Source: Balaenoptera acutorostrata | Lineage: Eukaryota > Chordata > Mammalia > Artiodactyla > Balaenopteridae | Assembly (NCBI RefSeq): GCF_949987535.1 | Contig: NC_080064.1 | Location: 127,500,708 to 127,564,707, forward strand | Direction: 5' to 3' | DNA length: 64,000 nt | In this document: piece after piece, positions 48,836-59,870 of the stretch | Position numbering within the stretch: the first letter of the stretch is position 1 | Layout: the number at the start of each line of letters is the position of its first letter | The notes under the pieces: model-generated | Database searches by the model: none | What the model was told of the DNA's origin: nothing | Seen by the model: the letters and a program-made list of their open reading frames with translations, nothing else | Position numbers and translations under genes: made by a program

Positions 48836-51496
48836 TCAAAACTGACTACCAAACTGAATGCAATGAGGATGCCTTGACTTTCTGCTCAGTGCCCCGTAAG
48901 AGGTAGAAGCTCATCTAAATTTCATTCCACCTTACTGGAGTCAACATTCTGTCTCAGCACAATGCCAGGGGCTGGTGTCTTCTCTCTACTTCAGTATTGT
49001 TCCAAATGCATGTTTTTTCATCTAGAGCTATTTTATCACATCCCATCAGAATTTGAATCTTGGCAGTCTGGAACCATTAATTTTATGCCCTACTCATTGG
49101 ACATAACCTCTAGAATGTAAGTGTGACTTTTATTATTAAATGTATTTTGCCTTTTTCTGACTAAATATTTGCTTGAAACCAGAAAGCAATAATATTTTGA
49201 ATCCATAGGAGACTTCTTTAAGAAACCTTATAAGTGTAAGCTAGTCTTTATTGATTTGACCACCTGTATGTTAGTAGGCAAAACTGGCCACTGTAAGGTG
49301 GTTTTATTTTGAGACCCAGAAAAGCTCACAGAGAATTTAATTTCTGTTGAGACCTCTTGTTTTTTAATGACCCGTTTGTACAAATATTTGGGTTAGCACA
49401 AAACAAGTTGTGATACCCTGATACTACATACTGGTATGCAAAGTATGGGTAATTAACATAAGAAAGATGTCTGTTCTATTTTATGTCTTACTATCTTCAA
49501 TTTCCCAAATTGCTTTCCTAAAAGTCATAACTTATTAAGATGTCTTTAGTTATTATGTTATATATGATAATTATGAAGGTTAACAAATTACTCTTAAAAA
49601 TCTGAAACAAATCCTGACCATCTCATAGTATTGTGTATTAATGATTCTTACTAAAGCCCCAACTTTCAACAAAAGCTCTTTTAGGAAAAGAAATGTAGGA
49701 ATTCATCCATGGTTCTGCACTATACTTTCATCTGTTATATGGAATACTATGCACTGAGAACAACATCTTATGAAGAGCCTTAACAAACTGGAGCAAGTCA
49801 AGAAGTAAACAACTAGGATGGTAATCTGATTTAAAATCATTAAAAAGAGGAATATTTCACCAAAAAATTGATAATGGTTTTTTTCAAATATTTGAGAATC
49901 ATTATATAAAGAACATGCACTCATTCTATGTCACCTGAGAAGGCAAAACTAGAATTAATGAATAGACACTAGAGAGGAATAGATTTCAGCTCAAAGTAAA
50001 GAAGATTGTTCTAATAACCAGAGCTGTTTGAAAATGAACAGGCTAACTTGGGCAGTGACACAATCCCCATTTCTAGAAACGTTTAAGGAAAGAATGGGTG
50101 TTCCTTACTCAAGGATGTAATAGTAGACGGTAAGATATGTGATGAGAGCTGATTGATGACATGAACAGACATGAAATTCTATGATTCTCTAACAAAAAGA
50201 GATTTCAGAGCCTTCATAAGGGTTAATTCTCTCATTTTCCCCAGAGTCTGGATTGTCTGTGATCTCCAAGAAATCAGTCTGATCTTATGCACAACAGCCA
50301 GGAAGCAGCTCAGACTTGATCAATGAAATAGGTAACACAGATGCTGTCCATGTAGTGAGCCAACACACACACACATTATTTCATGGGATTGAATTTTTAA
50401 TAAAATCAGGTATATTCACGTGTTAATACATATATGAATACATCTGAATTTATATGTATATATAATATGAATATATATGAATATACCTGATATATATCTT
50501 AATTAATAGTGCATAATAAAAGAGGATTCTGTAGAAATTATTAAAATTCTCTGGGTTCTAAGATTAACAGGATTGAGAGACTTCTGGTTCTAACAATCTG
50601 GTAGCTTGAGCTAACATTGACAACTATTCACCTCTTCCCACTACAGATAAATATAACAATAATGATATAAAGTGGATTCAAAATAAGTAATAGGAAATTC
50701 TTGGACTCAGAAATGAAAAGGGAACTTAAAGCCAGAGCAGTACGTACATGAGCTGATATCAAGATAGCCAGAGGAAATATTGGGCTAAAGAGACCCTATG
50801 AGTTATGGTCTAGAATTTTAAAACCCAGCTAAGCATAGGGAACACATGACATGTAGATTTCAAAGTATGACTCCTGCATATAGTAGGGAGCTTAGAGAGC
50901 TACCCTCTGAATGAAATGGAGTCTAGAAAAACTTTTACCTTTATCACAGGAAAACATTAAGATTTATTTTGTATGGGTTTCTGGACTGGGAAAATAGATT
51001 CCCATGAGAAATAGAAACTTCAGGCCTAAGACATACACAGGTGTGGTGTCCAAATGTACAAGATATCTAAATTCCTAAAGCAAGAAATTGATAGATCATA
51101 ATATAGTTAGAGTACACAGCAAAAGCAATTGTGGAATTGCTCTTACATCAAGCTGCAAGGAAGTCCCAGAAGAAAAAAAATCTCTACTGAAGGTGAGATC
51201 AAAAATTTCAAATGACATAAGTCAGAATTGTCCACGATGATACAGTATCAACACACAAAAATAGTATAATTCGTTCCTGAAATATTTAAGATAATAGGAC
51301 ATTTGAGATAAGACAATTTCAAATGGAAGACAGTAGAGCAATCTCAGAACAATAGCACAATGTCAAAAATATATGAGTTTTAAATTATTAAGGAAACAAA
51401 AGAATGAATATAATTCATAAAAGGGGTTTCTTCTTACCATTAGTTCTCTTCCTTCAACACTTGGAAACCTGACAGACTCTGAATTGTCTATTCTAG
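48836..51496. other. Low-copy sequence upstream of FMO locus B
   Basis: I searched here for FMO exons 2-7 and found none. There is an (AC)6 run near 50361 and a 90-bp AT-rich zone at 50425-50510 with near-palindromic ATATATGA units. The 73-codon minus-strand ORF at 49703-49924 resembles nothing known. Confidence 0.5.
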
Positions 51497-51569
51497 GACT
51501 AGGCCAATTACCCTCGGTGAAGAACATGATGGCAGATTTTGCCCAGAGGGAAAGAGCTATGGAAAAACG
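51497..51569 (+). pseudogene. FMO locus B, exon 8, structurally intact
   Basis: Exactly 73 bp between acceptor ATTCTAG and donor CG|GTAAAT. Reads LGQLPSVKNMMADFAQRERA and on to MEKR, matching the FMO exon 8 pattern (LPSxxxMMADI...), and its phase joins exon 9 in frame. No stop or frameshift. Exons 2-7 of this locus are not seen within 6 kb of usable upstream sequence (45.5-51.5 kb). It is therefore provisionally a pseudogene or gene fragment; if the 5' exons lie further upstream beyond the L1 cluster it could instead be functional. Confidence 0.92.
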
Positions 51570-54043
51570 GTAAATAAATAATTAGTAACAACTAGTTGGG
51601 AACCATCATAGGGATCATGGAATCCCTAATCTGGGATCAAAATCCATGCTCATCTCACTCAATTCTGTGGGGTTTTTCCTCCATATCCTAAGTAATTATG
51701 CAACACAAAATGAAGTATGAATCTTAGTCCCCTAACTCAGTTCTGCAACAAATAATCGTATTTATTCTCTTTAAGTCATATTAAATCTGAATTTCAGTCT
51801 TTAAACTCAGTCATTATTGGTTATGTCTTCCAGGGTCTCACCAGAATCCAGGAAACATATGTGATTCCCCAAAACATGGGCACAGTCTCTGATTTTCACC
51901 ACATCATATTCCATACTGGCATCCTCATTGCTTAGGTCTAAAGTACACTTTTAAAGTCTGGAGGCTTTTGACTTTCCTGCCATAATTAGGGTAAAGGGAT
52001 CTTTGCTGAGGATGGGGTCTCCAGCTGAGATGGGCTCAGAGTCCAGTCTCCCCAGGGACCCAACACAGCTATTCCCTCTGAAATCTTGCCATGGGTTCCT
52101 AGACTATTTCACACCACTCTTCTATTTCACACACTGTGTGAAATCTCCCCCTCTCCCTTCTTGTTGCCTTCAAAGATATTACATTTTCTTCCTGAGCCTA
52201 GTATTTAAGCAAACAAAAGCTAGAAGTGGAAATATTCTGCAAGGAAGCTATCTCTTTGACCATGTAACAAAAAATGTTTGAGAAAAGGAAATACAAAAAG
52301 CTCAACTACTTTGATACAATGGTGGAGAACAGTAATATACACAGAAAATATACAAATTAATATCTTAATTACCTTGCCACATCATTTTAGGATTTTAAAG
52401 ACTGTAATGTGGTTGTATATGTGTCCATATAAGGAAACAAAATTCATTCTCATTAACCCACTCCACTTTTTTTTTTAAACATCTTTATTGAAGTATAATT
52501 GCCTTACAATAGTGTGTTAGCTTCTGCTTTACAACAAAGTGAATCAGTTATACATATACAATATGTTCCCATATCTCTTCCCTCTTGCATCTCCCTCCCT
52601 CCCCCCCTCCCCATCCCACCCCTCTAGGTGGTCACAAAGCACCGAGCTGATGTCCCTGTGCTATGCGGCTGCTTCCCACTAGTTATCTATTTTACATTTG
52701 GTAGTGTATATATGTCCATGACACTCTCTTACCCTGTCACATCTCACCCCACCCCCTCCCCATATCCTCAAGTCCATTCTCTAGTAGGTCTGTGTCTTTA
52801 TTCCCGTCTTGCCACTAGGTTCTTCATGGCCTTTTTTTTTTTTCCCTTAGATTCCGTATATATGTGTTAGCATACTGTATTTGTTTTTCTCTTTCTGACT
52901 TACTTCACTCTGTATGACAGACTCTAACTCCACTCCACTTTATACTCAGTTTTACAAAAGTTGCAACACAAAGAACACCATTGGTTGAAGTATTCAAGTA
53001 CCATTCTTATCAATATTTGGAAGAAGAGGTGAAATGTCTCTAATTCATTCAAAGAAAATCTATTTTGTGCATATTACGGCAGGCATATTGCTAAACATTT
53101 CCGATATGACAATGGAGAGTGGTGTAAAATGGAGACATTGTGGTTTCTTCTTATGTAACAGTACCTAAAACAAGTCTTCTGTTCTCAGATGTGAAGGCCA
53201 CAAACTTTATGCTATGGTGAAGGTCCCACACCATGGAACAAATGTTCAGTTCATGCAAGAGAGGTACCAACTCTCACACATCTCTAATATGACACTTTGT
53301 GTTTTCTTGCACCAGGAAATATACTGTACCCTTGCCACATTGTACAGGTGTGCACAGGGCTGCTGATATTCCATAAAACACATTTATACATATTAGAAAA
53401 GATCACTCCTTCCTCAAGACTCTTTACTTCTAGATGTGAGAAGTAAAACTGTATAATGAAAATCAAACCTGCAATATGAGGGGGCCTCTAGTGTTTTGCA
53501 GTCCTTGGATATGCATCATGCTGGATCAAGCAGCTGCATCAAGGCAGAGCCGCAAAAACAGCTGCCATTTCCCAGCAGTGCTGCAGTCATTGTGCTCCGC
53601 AAAGCAGCTACAACCACTGCATCCCTATCCCATTGCAGCCACCAAGCACCTGGGGCCATGTTCTCAGTGACTGATTGACTATCCATCCCCTAGTTGATTG
53701 CACACACACAGGGGGCTATAAGTTAAGAGTTTTCCATCCCACCTACACAACACACAGAGAAGTACTTAACTGGATTGCAGTCCTTCATTTACAAAATGAA
53801 TATCTTAGAGGGTACGGATCCCTGCCAAAACTAACCTGCAGTGCAGTCTCCCTGGAGCGGTGAAAAATGAAGAGACAAGAGCATGGGAACTTGAGCTCTG
53901 TGAACACTCTGCCATTCAGTGGCTGAGGGGAGCAGGGTTTGTCATTTAGCTTTCTAGTTCTCAGTTTTTCCACCTCTAAGGTGAGTAGAAGTAAACTGGT
54001 AGCTTTCAGATGATGCAAAGCTCTGTCCTCCCACTTGTTTCAG
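51570..54043 (+). other. FMO locus B intron 8 with antisense L1
   Basis: A 2.5-kb intron. It contains the antisense L1 at 52470-52929. Other parts, including a GC-richer patch at 53470-53760, show no gene or known repeat. Confidence 0.6.
52470..52929 (-). mobile_element. 5'-truncated L1 3' end, antisense, in FMO-B intron
   Basis: Reversed poly-A (T8 plus AAAC), then the full reversed 3' UTR and the last few ORF2 codons. CCACTCCACTTT is repeated at 52458-52469 and 52930-52941. The element runs against the direction of FMO-B, the tolerated orientation for intronic L1s. Confidence 0.95.
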
Positions 54044-54419
54044 GTATGTGAAGACACCCCGCCACACCATCCAAGTGGATCACATTGAGTACATGGATGA
54101 GATCGCCGCCTGGGTGGGAGTGAAGCCCAACCTGCTATTCCTGTTTCTCTCAGATCCAAAGCTGGCCATGGAGGTTCTCTTTGGCCCGTGCACACCATAC
54201 CAGTACCGCCTCCAGGGGCCAGGGAAGTGGGCTGGGGCCCAGAGAGCCATCCTGACCCAGAGAGAGTGGATCATCAAGATCCTGAGGACTCGGATTACTA
54301 GCCAGGACAGTCACTCATCCTCACCGCTCTCTTGGATAAAGATGGCATCCTTTGGCCTTGCATTTCTGGCTGCTGGCTTAGCATACTTTAGATATATTCA
54401 TCATTGTAAATGGAAATAA
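54044..54419 (+). pseudogene. FMO locus B, terminal exon 9, fully open
   Basis: After acceptor CTTGTTTCAG the reading is [20 protein letters not shown], then [39 protein letters not shown] and [17 protein letters not shown]. It closes with a hydrophobic segment ([15 protein letters not shown], about residues 98-112) and a basic tail (HHCKWK), then TAA at 54417. FMOs carry such a C-terminal membrane anchor in the ER. RHTIQ and VGVKPNLL align best by eye with the FMO5-related group. No stop or indel. AATAAA overlaps the stop codon (54415-54420) and another lies near 54732. Status (pseudogene or the end of a live gene) depends on upstream exons I cannot see. Confidence 0.93.
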
Positions 54420-55589
54420 ATGAATGAACATTGAGTAGAAAAAACATGTAATAGTTTCTACTCATCCTGGATCATTATGTTTAAGTCAGTAACACATGTA
54501 CAATATTATTTAGTACTACTATAACTGCTCTAAAATGTATTACCTAGATACACTTTACAAATAGATTTATTTCTTAAAAATAGGTATACATCATACTTCT
54601 AGAAGTTATATGAACGCCCAAAGAAAGTTTATCATTAAAAGGAATCCTATTTAAGCCTTAAGAATGTTTTGCAACATAAAGTGTACCCAAATTGGTTTTA
54701 CAAACCTCAATTCTCCTTTTAGGAATTTATAAATAAAATTTTACTTTATCATTTTATTTTCAATGTTATTCTTTTCTTCCCTCCAAGTAAATTCTATCAC
54801 ATTCTCATTCAGAATGAAAGTTGAAACTTTTATTAAGCTTTTCTTTTATGCTTATGTTTACAGCATAGAAACTAAAAGTCAAAAGGAAAAATATTCTAGG
54901 TTTTAGTTTATTAGAAACTAAAAATACTTTTGAGTGCATTTGCAAACAACCTTTTTATTTTGAAGAAACAACTACAGAAAAAAGTGCAATGTATTTCAGA
55001 CATTTTCATAAATTACTCTAAACTTTCAGTATTTGGACATAAGCACCTACATTGTATCAAGACAAAGGCTGTACTGATACTTAAGTACCAAACAAAACTA
55101 CAAGCTGGCTGACCTCATCCTTTAGCTCAGTTTTCAGAGCAACCCTCTCCATATGTTGGGTAGGTGACTTCCACACTGATGTCCTTTCGGGGGTGCCAGA
55201 AGGGTTCTCTGTCCACAAATGCTTTCTCATCCTCCTGACTGACTGACCATGTGAAATCTTCCCAAGACTCAGCCTCTGTTATTTAGCTAAAGGGTACTCT
55301 ACCTGTCTCCTTGTTAAAATCTAAAACCACCATGGAATAAGAGTATGAAAGTTGAGTGGGATGAGGGATGGGGATTGAGCAGCCTGTGTGACTGTAGACG
55401 TAAGAAGGAACATCCGTATATATACTAAAAGCATCACAAAGCAGTATAAATATTTACTAAAGTCTCTTAAAGACAAACTGAATTTTAATGACAGCAAAGT
55501 TTAAGCTCTTCCTATATTTCTCACAGTAGCTTACATAGCATGGCTGCTCTTTTGTTCCACTATACATACACAACCACCTTAGAACACCA
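54420..55589. other. FMO locus B 3' flank
   Basis: AT-rich at first, with AATAAA near 54732, a plausible 3' UTR and polyadenylation signal. Beyond it, no recognised gene or repeat. Confidence 0.5.
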
Positions 55590-56056
55590 CGAGTAGGACT
55601 AACCTCATAATTACGGACCACTGTTTAAAAAACTGATCCTCGGAGCCTGTGAATGTATTACCTCCCATGGAAAAAGGGACTGTGCAGGTGTGGTTAAGAT
55701 AAGGCTCTTAAGAAGAAGAGAGTGTCCTGGATCACCCAAGTGGTCCCAGTGTAATCAAAAGGGAAAGAGGGAGGTATGAGAATCAGAGGACTTGTGATGA
55801 GACAGCAGAGGTCAATAATGCAACGGCTGGCTTTGAAGAGGTAAGAAGGCAAGGAATGTAGGCAGCCCTTGGAAGCCGGAAAAAGCAAGGAAAAGGATTC
55901 TCCCCTAGAAACTCCAGAAAGAATACTGACCTGTCCACACCTTGGTTTTAGCCGAGTAAGACTTCTAACCTCCAGAGGCACAAGGTAGCAAATCTGTATT
56001 AGTTAGGTAACCGAATCTGTGGTAATTTGTTACAGCAGTGATAGGAAACTAATACC
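55590..56056 (+). mobile_element. Solitary MaLR LTR (MLT1-like), sense
   Basis: GTGAATGTATTACCTCCCAT, GGATTCTCCCCTAGAAACTC, TTAGCCGAGTAAGACTTCTA and ATTTGTTACAGCAGTGATAG follow one mammalian MaLR LTR from start to end. The reverse-complement of the same family occurs at 57940-58410. Confidence 0.75.
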
Positions 56057-57110
56057 TTCTAAGTATAGAAAGACATTAGTATTAATAAAAAAGAAAAAAT
56101 ATATTAAGGCAGTTGATTTTTTAAGTTATGTTTAAAGTTATTGTATTTTAGTGACTAAAGAATAAGCCTTAATTTAAAAAATAAAAAGCCTTAATTCTTT
56201 AGTTTTGTGGGTTTTCCTTTACCCTTTCTTAGCTACTTTTCTTTCCACTGGACTTTATAATCATCTCAGTGGTCAGTAAAGCTCACGTTAAAGTAATAGG
56301 TGTAATAATTTTTCTCCAGAATTAAAAGTAGATAGCTGAGTTTAGTATAGCAAATTACAAAGCATTTTTAACTTGTTATCTGGCTTGATCATATAGTAAG
56401 AGGATAAAGAGTAGTTTTTTTGGTTTTTTTTTTTTTTTTTTGGTGTTCATCTACCTTTTGAATAAACAAATGAACAACAACTTTGCAGGGAAAAGACAGA
56501 GACTTAGAGATGGTTAGAAAGCATAGCTAAAGGTGGAAACTTGGACCTTCCCTGCTGAACCCTGTCTCTCCAGGTATGTTTCATCACACAGTACCCCCAC
56601 CACACTGCCCTGGTATGATTTGGTACCTTCTGCAGGATTTTCATTTGTGTGTTCTCCCACAGTCTTTTAAGCAGCTCTGAAAATGTCATCCAAATTACTG
56701 AGTACTCTTATTTTTTAATTTATAATTTTTTCATCGTAGCTTAGTTACTTTTTAATCGTTGCTTCCTTTACTGTACAAAACATGTGGGTTTATGCAATTC
56801 TCACTCAACAGTGCACATGTTTAAAGATAAGTTATACAAAAGCAACTTATGAATGTTGACCACTTTTATAAAGAGTATGTTTCAAGAACAAGGTGTAGTC
56901 AGAAGAATCTTGACGCATGAATGCTAATTTATTTTGTGGTAGTACATGTGTTTCAAGAACGAGCTGTTTTCAGATGAATCCTAATTAATTAATTAATTTT
57001 TAATAGTATAAGCCCTACAAGAATAGGGTGTACCCTGATGAGTTCTCTCGGGTGAGCGAACCTTTTCCTCACACCCACCCATCTCCTAAAGATTGATGTT
57101 CCAAGGTTCC
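56057..57110. other. Unclassified AT-rich sequence with a local duplication
   Basis: No gene recognised. About 35-bp units at 56878-56912 and 56950-56984 share GTTTCAAGAAC and CAGAxGAATC. T17 at 56424-56440. Confidence 0.5.
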
Positions 57111-57114
57111 CTTG

Positions 57115-57750
57115 TTGACTCCTCTCTCTTATCACGCTACACCCCCTCCACAGAGGATGTCACTCAGGCTCGATCTTTAGCTACAACCTGGTGACTTCCA
57201 AATCTTTATCTTCCAGCGCAGCCTTCTCTCTTGGGATACAGTTTCATGTTTATACCTGCCTTCTGGACAGCTCCATAGGCACATCACACTCCCATTCCTA
57301 TTTTTTAGTTTTATTTTTTTGGCTGCGTTGGGTCTTCATTGCTGCGTGTGGGTTTTCTCTAGTTACCGCGAGCTGGGGCTACTCTTCGTTGTGGTGCGTG
57401 AGCTTCTCATTGCAGTGGCTTCTCTTTGTTGTGGAGCTCAGGCTCTAGGTGGGCGGGCTTCAGTAGTTGTACCACGCGGGCTCAGTAGTTGTGGCTCGGG
57501 GCTTTAGAGTGCAGGCTCAGTACTTGTGGCGCACGGGCTTAGTTGCTCCGCGTCATGTGGGATCTTCCTGGACCAGGGCTCGAACCTGTGTCTCCTGCAT
57601 TGGCAGACAGATTCTTAGCCACTGCACCACCAGGGAAGTCCCCACACTCCCATTTCTAAAACTGAACTCAGTTTATTTCCATTAAAACAATTCCCCAAGT
57701 ACTGTTTCCTGATCCTTACTTCCCTAACCCAAGTAGAATTAGGTACTTAG
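57115..57750 (+). repeat. L2-like repeat split by a SINE
   Basis: Pieces at 57115-57300 and 57643-57750 flow into each other across the SINE: ...TTCTGGACAGCTCCATAGGC...[SINE]...CTAAAACTGAACTCAG. The duplicated target at the joint is consistent with the L2-like repeat being older than the SINE. Confidence 0.55.
57301..57642 (-). mobile_element. CHR-like SINE, antisense, in L2-like repeat
   Basis: Reversed T/A tail, then a SINE body ending GCACCACCAGGGAAGTCC. Longer in the middle than the 19.1 and 62.0 kb copies, with an extra 'CAGTAGTTGT' unit repeated. Target duplication CACACTCCCATTCCTA (57285-57300) versus CACACTCCCATTTCTA (57643-57658). Confidence 0.93.
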
Positions 57751-57939
57751 TATGAAATTTTGAAAAAGCAAAAATAAAAAAGATAAAAAGCCTTGCTATT
57801 TACTGTTGTATTTTGGGTAAATGAGAATGGGCTAAAAACAGTGATTCATTGTCTTACCTCTGGAAAAAAATAGACAATGAATTCCTTGAACCAGCAGCAA
57901 CAGTCCCTCCAAATCTCTCTCATTCTGTTAATGGCTCTG

Positions 57940-58410
57940 TTCCCATTACTGCTGTAATAAATTACCACAAACTTAGTAGCTTAAAACAATTTGAATTTAT
58001 TATCTTACAGTTTGGGAGTTCAAAAGTTCAAAATCAGTTGCACTGGGATAAAATCAGTGTCAGCAGGGCTGCATTCCTTCTGGAGACTCTAGGGGACAAT
58101 CTGTTCCTTGCCTTTTTCAGCTTCTAGAGACCTCTTACATTCCTTGGTTCATGACCCCTTCTACCATCTTCACAGACAGCAGCAAAGCATCTCTTTCCTC
58201 TCTGATCTTTGCTTCCATTCTCACATCTCTCTCTGATTCTAATCTTCTTGCCTCCTTCTTATAAGAACCCATGTGATTAGATTGAGCCCCACTGGATAAT
58301 CCAGGCTACTCTCCCCATATCAATATCTTTAACTCAATCTCACCTACAAAGTCATTTTTGCCATATAAGTTAATATATTCATAGGTTCTTATGATTGCGA
58401 CATGGACATC
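57940..58410 (-). mobile_element. Solitary MaLR LTR (MLT1-like), antisense
   Basis: AAATTACCACAAACTTAGTA, CAGCAGGGCTGCATTCCTTC, AGCTTCTAGAGACCTCTTAC, and ATTCATAGGTTCTTATGATT. This is the reverse complement of the family at 55590-56056, and about 1.9 kb lies between the two copies, in inverted orientation. Confidence 0.75.
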
Positions 58411-59105
58411 TTTCTAGTTGAAAATTCTGCAATAAAAGATTCTCTGCTGATCTCAAAGGTTCAATAAGATTTCTGAACATGCCTATAGAGAGTAGACCTT
58501 ATACTTTTGTCAGTGTTTCCTGTGATCTTGCCATATACTGTAACTAAAGCCTACATAGAATTGAAAACTGACGAGAATTTACTCCTTGGACTCATTTCTG
58601 CTATGCTATAGACCCCACTGTGATTAGTGAGAATTTGGCAGAAGTGTTTTTATACACCAGAACAACTCATTAATGAGACCACTGTTTTAGAAGAGAACGT
58701 CCAAAGGTACGGAGAAGATAAATAAGAGCTAGTTCCATCTGCAGGACCAGCAGCCCAAAAGGAAAATCTTCTCTTATTCTTGGTGAAATATCCTACTGGA
58801 AAATTTCAAGATTATGCCCCACTTGGCTTTGGATTTCTCATTAATTTTTTTTCATGAACTAATACTAAAATAATTCAGCTTACCATGAGCTATTCCTTGG
58901 TTAATTACTGGTACTTAGTTTTATAGAATCTTCCCAGTTTCCAAATTGGGTCAGATTAGATTAGGAAAGAACTGCAAAGGGGAAGCACAATAACCTGTGT
59001 CAGCTCTTAGGTGATACTATATATCTTTCTCCACAGCTGGGTCCCATCTACTGGCTCTCCACAGTGTCCAGGAACAACTCTGACTGAAATTGGGAGATAT
59101 CTAAT
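58411..59105. other. Unclassified low-copy sequence
   Basis: No gene or RNA recognised. The 100-codon minus-strand ORF at 59007-59309 belongs partly to the L1 next to it. Confidence 0.45.
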
Positions 59106-59109
59106 ATAG

Positions 59110-59870
59110 AGTAGAGTAGAGTTCTGTGTGCTATACAGCAGGCTCTCATTAGTTATCCATTTTATACATAGTATCAATAGTGTATATATGTCAGTCTCAA
59201 TCTCCCAATTCATCCCACCCCTTTCCCCCTTGGTATTACGTTTGTTCTCTATGTCTGTGTCTCTATTTCTGCTGTGTAAATAAGATATACCAATTTTTTC
59301 AGATTCCACATATATGCATTAATACATGATATTTGTTTTTCTCTTTCTGACTTAACTTCACTCTGTATGACAGTTTCTAGGTCCATCCATGTCTCTACAA
59401 ATGACCCAATTTCATTCCTTTTTATGGCTGAGTAATATTTCACTGTATATATATACCACATCTTCTTTATCCATTCCTCTGTTGATGAACATTTAGGTTG
59501 TTTCCATGTCCTGGCTATTGTAAATAGTGCTGCAATGAACATTGGGGTGCATGTGTCTTTTTGAATTATCGTTTTCTCTGGGTATATGCCGGTTAGTGGG
59601 ATTTCTGGGTCATATGGTATTTCTATTTTTAGTTTTTTAAGGAACCTCTATACTGTTCTCCATAGTGCCTGTATCAATTTACATTCCCACCAACAATGCG
59701 TGAGTGTTCCCTTTTATCCACACCCTCTCCAGCATTTATTGTTTGTAGATTTTTTTAATGATGGCCATTCTGACAGGTGTGAGGTGATACCTCATTGTAG
59801 TTTTGATTTGCATTTCACTAATAATTAGTGATGCTGAGCATCTTTTCATGTGCCTCTTGGCCATCTGTAA
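59110..59870 (-). mobile_element. L1 LINE 3' region, antisense
   Basis: Reversed L1 3' UTR and ORF2 C-terminus (CATTTAGGTTGTTTCCATGT, GATATTCCTTAGGTCATATGG-like text, ATTCCCACCAACAATG), ending CATCTGTAAGAC. The outermost 3' end and poly-A are missing. A 97-codon minus-strand ORF (59249-59542) carries L1 C-terminal residues. Confidence 0.87.

Noticed and set aside
50225..50340. Exon-like AG...GT segment near 50230-50335
   Set aside because: The reading does not match any FMO exon and has no known domain.
48836..51496. Possible FMO exon 7 upstream of locus B
   Set aside because: No FATGY-like text or 356-bp open segment seen on the + strand.
52003..52281. 92-codon + strand ORF
   Set aside because: Lies in FMO-B intron 8, with no splice site or domain.
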